Source: JASFRS01 sp050114795
GTDB lineage: Bacteria; Pseudomonadota; Alphaproteobacteria; Sphingomonadales; CAKZYD01
Direction: 5' to 3'
DNA: 11,201 nt
Assembly (NCBI GenBank): GCA_050114795.1
Contig: JASFRS010000077.1
Coordinates: 1-11,201, forward strand
Notes under the pieces: generated by a model
Told to the model about the DNA's origin: nothing
Databases searched by the model: none
Seen by the model: the letters and a program-made list of their open reading frames with translations, nothing else
Program-made: the position numbers and the translations under genes
In this document: in pieces, positions 6,802-11,201 of the stretch
How positions within the stretch are numbered: position 1 is the stretch's first letter
How the letters are laid out: every line of letters begins with the position of its first letter

Positions 6802-8390
6802 TATTTGACGCCGGAACGGTTTTGGCGCTGTCGATGTTTGCTGTCGCATGTGTGGCATTGATGGCGGGCTATCCTGTGGCTTTCACTTTGGCGGGTGTTG
6901 CCATTATTTTTGCGGCTGTGGCCCTGGGACTTGAGTATTTCCTCGATGTCCCCATCCCCTTGGATGTCGGCTATTTAACCGCCCTATCTGATCGCATGTT
7001 CGGATTAACACTAAATACGACCCTGCTTGCTGTCCCCCTATTTGTCGCCATGGGGGTAGCACTTGAACGCTCCCGCGTGGCAGAAGATTTGCTTGAAAAC
7101 ATGGCCTTGTTATTTGGCAAAATGCGGGGTGGCTTGGGTGTGTCTGTGATCGTTGTAGGCGCATTGCTTGCAGCATCAACGGGGATTGTCGGCGCAACCG
7201 TTGTGACAATGGGTTTATTATCTTTACCCACCATGATGAAACAAGGCTATGATCGCCGTCTGGCCGCTGGGTCCATTGCTGCGGCTGGCACATTGGGGCA
7301 AATCATCCCTCCCAGTATCGTTTTAGTTCTCTTGGGCGATGTGCTGTCCTCAGCTTATCAGGAAGCCCAGCAACGCTTAGGTCAGGTCGCACGAGACCCT
7401 TTATCCGTTGGGGATTTATTCGCAGGCGCGCTACTGCCGGGGCTCATGCTGGTAGGCATTTACATTGCCTATCAGCTTTTCATCGCCTGGATCCGTCCAG
7501 AAAGCGCACCCGCCATGTCCAATGCCGATGATGGGCATATCAATCGTGCAAAACTTCTGAGCGCATTATTGCCGCCGATTATTCTTTTGGTCGCGGTTTT
7601 AGGTTCTATCCTGGCCGGAATAGCAACTCCAACCGAAGCTGCTGGCGTGGGCGCGGTTGGTGCAATGATGCTGGGCGCTTTAAGATTATCGCCCAACAAA
7701 ACGCGCTCAATCTGGTTTGCTGGTGGCGCACTCGCCCTGCTGCTCATTCTGGCCAATGTGACGGACTTACGGCTCGCTGCATCAGATACGTCGCTGGGAC
7801 GTCAAATCGCTATAGGAGCGGCGTTTATTTTAACCGGGGTTTTGTTCTGGGGCGTGCTTGTTGCCATTATGCGCCTGCACCGAGCAGAAGTTCTCCACCC
7901 GATTCTCATGTCCACCGTGCGTATCAGCGTCATGGTCTATACGATTCTAATCGGTGCGGCCGTCTTTTCGCTAGTCTTCCGTGGTTTAGGCGGCGATACA
8001 GCCGTCCATCATCTTTTGACGCAATTACCTGGTGGTCAGTTTGGCGCTATGCTGGTTGTCATGCTCCTGATCTTTTTCTTAGGGTTTTTCCTGGATTTTA
8101 TTGAGATCACCTTCGTTGTTGTTCCCATTGTTGCGCCCGTTCTCATGGTCATGGGCCTGGACCCGATCTGGATCGGCGTGATGATTGCAATCAATCTGCA
8201 AACCAGCTTCCTAACCCCACCCTTTGGGTTTGCCTTATTTTATCTGCGCGGTGTCGCTCCTTCGACCATATCGACGGGCGATATTTATCGTGGCGCAATC
8301 CCATTTGTCCTTTTACAAATCGGTGCTTTGATTTTATTAAGTCTTTGGCCACAACTTGCCACATGGTTGCCCAGAGTGGTATTTGGTTAA
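6798..8390 (+). CDS. dctM: TRAP transporter large permease DctM
   Basis: DctM is the main Na+-coupled transport subunit of the TRAP system in the inner membrane. The 530-aa product carries family blocks GYPVAFTLAG (24-33), GALLAASTGIVGATVVTMGLL (121-141), GTLGQIIPPSIVLVLLGD (164-181), ATPTEAAGVGAVGA (276-289), FFLDFIEITFVVVPI (430-444) and TSFLTPPFGFALFY (469-482). It is about 100 residues longer than the common DctM (~430). The extra length comes from an additional loop at about 184-208 and a segment of about two predicted helices at 303-360; both are familiar in the longer FcbT3/TakM-type subgroup (COG4664). The ATG overlaps the dctQ stop (ATGA), with GGAG (6786-6789) as ribosome binding site. 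It is the last gene of the operon; no clear terminator follows. Confidence 0.93.
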   Translation: MIFDAGTVLALSMFAVACVALMAGYPVAFTLAGVAIIFAAVALGLEYFLDVPIPLDVGYLTALSDRMFGLTLNTTLLAVPLFVAMGVALERSRVAEDLLENMALLFGKMRGGLGVSVIVVGALLAASTGIVGATVVTMGLLSLPTMMKQGYDRRLAAGSIAAAGTLGQIIPPSIVLVLLGDVLSSAYQEAQQRLGQVARDPLSVGDLFAGALLPGLMLVGIYIAYQLFIAWIRPESAPAMSNADDGHINRAKLLSALLPPIILLVAVLGSILAGIATPTEAAGVGAVGAMMLGALRLSPNKTRSIWFAGGALALLLILANVTDLRLAASDTSLGRQIAIGAAFILTGVLFWGVLVAIMRLHRAEVLHPILMSTVRISVMVYTILIGAAVFSLVFRGLGGDTAVHHLLTQLPGGQFGAMLVVMLLIFFLGFFLDFIEITFVVVPIVAPVLMVMGLDPIWIGVMIAINLQTSFLTPPFGFALFYLRGVAPSTISTGDIYRGAIPFVLLQIGALILLSLWPQLATWLPRVVFG

Positions 8391-8404
8391 AATAATAATG
8401 CGTA

Positions 8405-8443
8405 TTGTCGCAATTTTTACATATTTTTGCTGCAATATTTAAA
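8405..8443 (+). promoter_or_regulatory. Predicted promoter with two palindromic boxes before the small ORF
   Basis: In the 79-bp AT-rich gap after dctM, TTTACA (8416-8421; 5/6), 16 bp, and TTTAAA (8438-8443; 4/6) form a reasonable sigma-70 promoter with an expected start near 8450. Two 9-mers of the form TTG-N3-CAA flank or overlap it: TTGTCGCAA (8405-8413) and TTGCTGCAA (8427-8435), 22 bp apart, about two helical turns. The second sits in the promoter spacer. This arrangement would suit a dimeric regulator, but the boxes are short and the region is AT-rich, so chance is possible. Confidence 0.33.
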
Positions 8444-8469
8444 AGATGACCAGTGTGGAAAGAAAAACT

Positions 8470-8694
8470 ATGGACGATATTTATGTCCCAGCCGGGATCC
8501 CTCGCGATCCTCTTGTCACTGATGAACGGCCTCAACCGGAAATTCCTGCTTTTACGGATGATGTACGCCCGGTACAGGTGCTGGAAAATGTGACTGGGGT
8601 AAAGCGGCGGAAAGGCTATTGGCGCCGGGCATTGGTTGACCCGGTAACCCAGGCGATTGAACGGGTGCTATTCGCAGCCCGCTCCATCTCCTAA
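8470..8694 (+). CDS. Small hypothetical protein (about 74 aa)
   Basis: I do not recognise this gene. From ATG 8470 it encodes a soluble-looking 74-residue protein with no signal peptide. An acidic, proline-rich first half (MDDIYVPAGIPRDPLV, then PQPEIPAFTDDVRPVQVL) leads to a basic patch (VKRRKGYWRRAL, about 45-56) and a short amphipathic C-terminal segment (VTQAIERVLFAARSIS). The ATG at 8470 has GGAAAG (8456-8461) at good spacing and lies about 20 nt after a predicted transcription start. An in-frame ATG at 8446 would give 82 aa but would fall before that start. It follows dctM on the same strand and converges on parC with a 22-bp gap. Its own promoter and ribosome binding site argue that it is real. 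Function is unknown. Confidence 0.55.
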   Translation: MDDIYVPAGIPRDPLVTDERPQPEIPAFTDDVRPVQVLENVTGVKRRKGYWRRALVDPVTQAIERVLFAARSIS

Positions 8695-8716
8695 GCTAAA
8701 GAAGGGTTTAGATTTA

Positions 8717-10954
8717 TCAACCGCTGAACAGCCCTGAACGTGGAAAGCCGACGGGCGGTAATTTACCTGCCTGCGAGCGCTTTCCAATCCAAGGTGTTAA
8801 ATCATTTTGTGTACGCATACGGCCACTCTCCCCGCCCATGGGCCAGGATAAACCTTCTTCCAAATTCAATGTTACAACGTCCACCAGCGCGCTATCTTTC
8901 AAACGCTGTAAAATAACGCCCTGCCCTCGGCTAAGCTCAGTCACTTCACTCACAGGGAAAATCAGCATTTTGCGATTTTTGCCTACGGTCGCAACATGAT
9001 CACCTTCAACCTCAATGGCTTTTAAAGCCCGATCTTTACCGGAGACATTCATGACTTGCTTACCAGAACGGGTTGAGGCTATCAGCTTCGCAGCCTCGGC
9101 AACAAAGCCCCGCCCAGACGTTGAGCTAACCAGCACCTTCGACCCTGGCTTGAACACCAATAAAGACATGATTTCAATGCCAGGCGATAGGTCCAGCATA
9201 AGGCGTAACGGCTCACCATGGCCGCGGCCACCCGGCAGTTTATCTGCGCCTAAGGTGTAAAAACGGCCATCGCTGGTGAAGACGAGCAATTTATCCGTTG
9301 TATAAGCCTGGACAGAGAAACCAGGCCCGTCACCTTCCTTGTATTTTAGATTGCCGTTATCCGCATCGACATGACCTTTTAACGCCCGTATCCAGCCTTT
9401 TTCAGACAGGACAACGGTAACCGGTTCTTTCTCAATCATGGCTTCAAGAGGCACGACTTCAATCTCAGGCGCATCCGCAAACTCACTGCGGCGACGTCCT
9501 AATTCTGTGCCTTTGCCATAATCGTCTTTCAACGCCTTAAGCTGCTCAGAAACATGGTCACGCTGCATGGCTTCATCACCGAGCAACGTTTTTAATTTGG
9601 TGCGTTCAGCGCGCAACGCTTTGTCTTCCTTGCGGATTTCCATTTCTTCAAGCTTACGTAAAGAGCGCAAACGCATGTTCAAAATGGCTTCCGCTTGAAC
9701 CTCGCTTAAAGAAAAGCTCTTCATCAGTTCGGCTTTAGGCTCATCTTCCTCACGAATGATGCGGATAACCTCATCCAAATTAAGATAAGCGATAAGATAA
9801 CCGCCTAAGATTTCCAATCTATGCTCAATCTTTGACAGGCGATGATTAGAACGCCGGACCAAGACTTCAATCTGATGATCAAGAAAGGCGACCAGCGCTT
9901 CTTTCAAACTCATAACGCCCGGTGTGCGGCTCTTATCGAGAACATTTAAATTCAGGGAAAAGCGCGTTTCCAGGTCGGTGATTTTAAACAGACCCTCCAT
10001 CAACACTTCCGCGTCGATATTTTTAGACCTGGGCTCCAGAACGATCCGCAGATCTTCGCTACTTTCATCCCGAACGTCGCTGAGCATTGGGAGTTTTTTA
10101 TCGTTTATGAGTTCAGCGATCTTCTCAATCAGACGCGATTTCTGCACCTGATAAGGAATTTCCGAGACAACAATCTGATAAGTGCCGCGCCCGGTATCTT
10201 CCCGTGACCAACGCGCGCGCAATCGAATGGAACCGCGTCCGGTGCGATAAGCTTCCGCAATATTTTCCTTAGGCTCCACAATGATGCCGCCAGTCGGAAA
10301 GTCCGGTCCTGGAATCATAGCAAAGACTGCATCGTCACTGGCTTCTGGCCGGGCGAGAAGCAGTACTAAAGCATCCACCAGTTCCGAAACATTATGGGGT
10401 GGGATGGACGTCGCCATACCAACCGCAATGCCAGCCGCTCCATTGGCCAGGAGATTTGGAAAAGCACCTGGAAAAACAACAGGTTCCTCTTCCTCACCAT
10501 CATAGGTTTTGCGAAAATCGACAGCATCCTCATCAAGGCCATCCATTAAGGCCTTGGCAATGGACGTCATACGGGCTTCCGTATACCGCATAGCAGCAGC
10601 ATTATCGCCATCGATATTACCGAAATTGCCTTGACCGTCGATCAGTGGATAGCGGACGGAAAAATCCTGCGCCAAACGCACAAGCGCATCATAAACTGCC
10701 TGGTCGCCATGGGGGTGGTATTTACCGATAACATCACCAACAACACGGGCACATTTTTTATAGCCTGACGACGGATCCAATTTCAAAAGCCGCATGGCGT
10801 AAAGCAACCGCCTATGCACCGGCTTTAACCCGTCCCGCACATCGGGAAGCGAGCGTGACATGATTGTTGACAAAGCATAGGCCAGATAGCGTTCGCTTAA
10901 AGCATCACTAAAAGGCACATCAATGATGGTATCGCCATGCACAGGGGCAGTCAT
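8717..10954 (-). CDS. parC: DNA topoisomerase IV subunit A
   Basis: ParC is the DNA-cleaving subunit of topoisomerase IV, which with ParE unlinks daughter chromosomes. The 745-aa length and the C-terminal part fit ParC rather than GyrA (no clear GyrA-box QRRGGKG-type motif is seen). The N-terminal breakage-reunion domain has RDGLKPVHRRLLYAM (40-54), KYHPHGDQAVYDALVRLAQ (78-96), DGQGNFGNIDGD (106-117) and the catalytic Tyr124 in AMRYTEARM. A charged coiled-coil tower region lies at about 385-480 and a beta-pinwheel C-terminal domain from about 500. Gln85 stands where E. coli ParC Ser80 and GyrA Ser83 lie, the main quinolone-contact residue; Asp89 keeps the acidic partner. The ATG has AGGA (10963-10960) 5 nt upstream. 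recO lies just upstream in the same direction, a known alphaproteobacterial order. Confidence 0.96.
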   Translation of the reverse strand: MTAPVHGDTIIDVPFSDALSERYLAYALSTIMSRSLPDVRDGLKPVHRRLLYAMRLLKLDPSSGYKKCARVVGDVIGKYHPHGDQAVYDALVRLAQDFSVRYPLIDGQGNFGNIDGDNAAAMRYTEARMTSIAKALMDGLDEDAVDFRKTYDGEEEEPVVFPGAFPNLLANGAAGIAVGMATSIPPHNVSELVDALVLLLARPEASDDAVFAMIPGPDFPTGGIIVEPKENIAEAYRTGRGSIRLRARWSREDTGRGTYQIVVSEIPYQVQKSRLIEKIAELINDKKLPMLSDVRDESSEDLRIVLEPRSKNIDAEVLMEGLFKITDLETRFSLNLNVLDKSRTPGVMSLKEALVAFLDHQIEVLVRRSNHRLSKIEHRLEILGGYLIAYLNLDEVIRIIREEDEPKAELMKSFSLSEVQAEAILNMRLRSLRKLEEMEIRKEDKALRAERTKLKTLLGDEAMQRDHVSEQLKALKDDYGKGTELGRRRSEFADAPEIEVVPLEAMIEKEPVTVVLSEKGWIRALKGHVDADNGNLKYKEGDGPGFSVQAYTTDKLLVFTSDGRFYTLGADKLPGGRGHGEPLRLMLDLSPGIEIMSLLVFKPGSKVLVSSTSGRGFVAEAAKLIASTRSGKQVMNVSGKDRALKAIEVEGDHVATVGKNRKMLIFPVSEVTELSRGQGVILQRLKDSALVDVVTLNLEEGLSWPMGGESGRMRTQNDLTPWIGKRSQAGKLPPVGFPRSGLFSG

Positions 10955-10988
10955 AATCGTCCTATTATCCGCGTTCGTAATATTATTT

Positions 10989-11026
10989 TGGACCTATCAT
11001 ATGCTTGACTGTGGGGCGAAGGTCCA
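10989..11026 (-). promoter_or_regulatory. Candidate parC promoter flanked by an inverted repeat
   Basis: Read on the minus strand, TATGAT (11001-10996) is a 5/6 match to the -10 box, with a poor -35 (GACCTT, 11024-11019) 17 bp upstream. The expected start is about 35 nt before the parC ATG. Arms TGGACC (10989-10994) and GGTCCA (11021-11026) form a perfect 6-bp inverted repeat, one over the -35 and one just after the -10. The 93-bp gap to recO is long enough for its own promoter, though parC may also be read from recO. Confidence 0.25.
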
Positions 11027-11047
11027 GACCCTTCTCAAGGTAAAGGC

Positions 11048-11201
11048 TTAATTCTCTTTTGAAAGTCGTGCGATGAGACGCCGTCGCGCCTCCGGCATCT
11101 CAGCATTTTTCGCTTGTAGCACATGATGTTCAAGAAAATATCCCGTCAGACGCAGCGCACGCACCACATCCGCCAATTGCGACGGCACTGTACTACTTTC
11201 C
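11048..11201 (-). CDS. recO: DNA repair protein RecO, C-terminal end (partial)
   Basis: The last 50 codons of a gene that runs off the right edge are present, ending at TAA 11050-11048. The translated tail includes ADVVRALRLTGYFLEHHVL followed by PEARRRLIARL, which matches the conserved C-terminal helix of RecO (the LTGYFLERHV-type block). RecO works with RecR to load RecA on SSB-coated single-stranded DNA in the RecFOR recombination pathway. The zinc/OB-fold part lies outside the window. Same-strand linkage to parC, 93 bp downstream, supports the assignment, since recO–parC is a recurrent alphaproteobacterial arrangement. I see no intrinsic terminator between them. Confidence 0.85.
   Translation of the reverse strand, partial: ESSTVPSQLADVVRALRLTGYFLEHHVLQAKNAEMPEARRRLIARLSKEN

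Noticed and set aside
8695..8716. CTAAA-6-TTTAG hairpin between the small gene and parC
   Set aside because: A 5-bp mostly A-T stem is too weak to call a terminator.
11029..11043. Possible terminator hairpin after recO (CCTT/AAGG arms)
   Set aside because: The stem is only about 4 bp with a 3-nt loop and no T-run on either strand.
1..11201. Mobile elements, CRISPR arrays, tRNA genes, riboswitches
   Set aside because: No direct repeat array, transposase, integrase, cloverleaf sequence or preQ1-type aptamer upstream of queF was seen.

Overview
The window looks like chromosomal DNA from an alphaproteobacterium. The evidence is the gene content (folate/FAD-dependent TrmFO, a bacterial Ate/Bpt aminoacyl-transferase, an FcbT/TakP-type TRAP system, and a recO–parC pair in the order common in that class) and the moderate GC content. 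No species can be named from the sequence. I see no insertion sequences, phage genes, CRISPR array, tRNA or rRNA. Almost all of the window is densely packed coding DNA.

Left part (1-2406) is RNA modification and translation quality control. trmFO (+) makes 5-methyluridine-54 in tRNA. It converges, with a 3-bp gap, on queF (-), the preQ0 reductase of queuosine synthesis. A perfect 7-bp inverted repeat covers both stop codons. queF is divergent from arfB (+), a stalled-ribosome rescue hydrolase. The best promoters in the 80-bp divergent gap place both transcription starts at or next to the start codons, so both mRNAs may be leaderless.

Middle part (2407-8390) is a tight five-gene transport operon on the + strand. 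A strong sigma-70-like promoter (TTGACA, 16 bp, CATAAT) precedes an SLC13/DASS-type permease with two cytoplasmic TrkA-C domains. After it come bpt (N-degron aminoacyl-tRNA-protein transferase, GTG start), a Tat-exported TRAP solute-binding protein, the small TRAP permease DctQ and a large DctM. bpt/dctP and dctQ/dctM each overlap by 4 bp and dctP/dctQ overlap too. The TRAP genes most resemble the COG4663-4665 set, whose studied members bind 2-oxoacids, lactate or aromatic carboxylates.

Right part (8391-11201): a small unrecognised gene of about 74 aa has its own AT-rich promoter with two palindromic TTG-N3-CAA boxes 22 bp apart. It converges on parC (-), topoisomerase IV subunit A, which carries Gln rather than Ser at the classic quinolone-contact position. 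Upstream of parC on the same strand is the 3' end of recO, cut by the window edge.

Nothing here amounts to a clearly new defence or biosynthetic system. The most unusual points are the N-degron transferase translationally coupled to a TRAP transporter, the apparently leaderless divergent queF/arfB pair, the small gene with a possible operator, and the ParC substitution.
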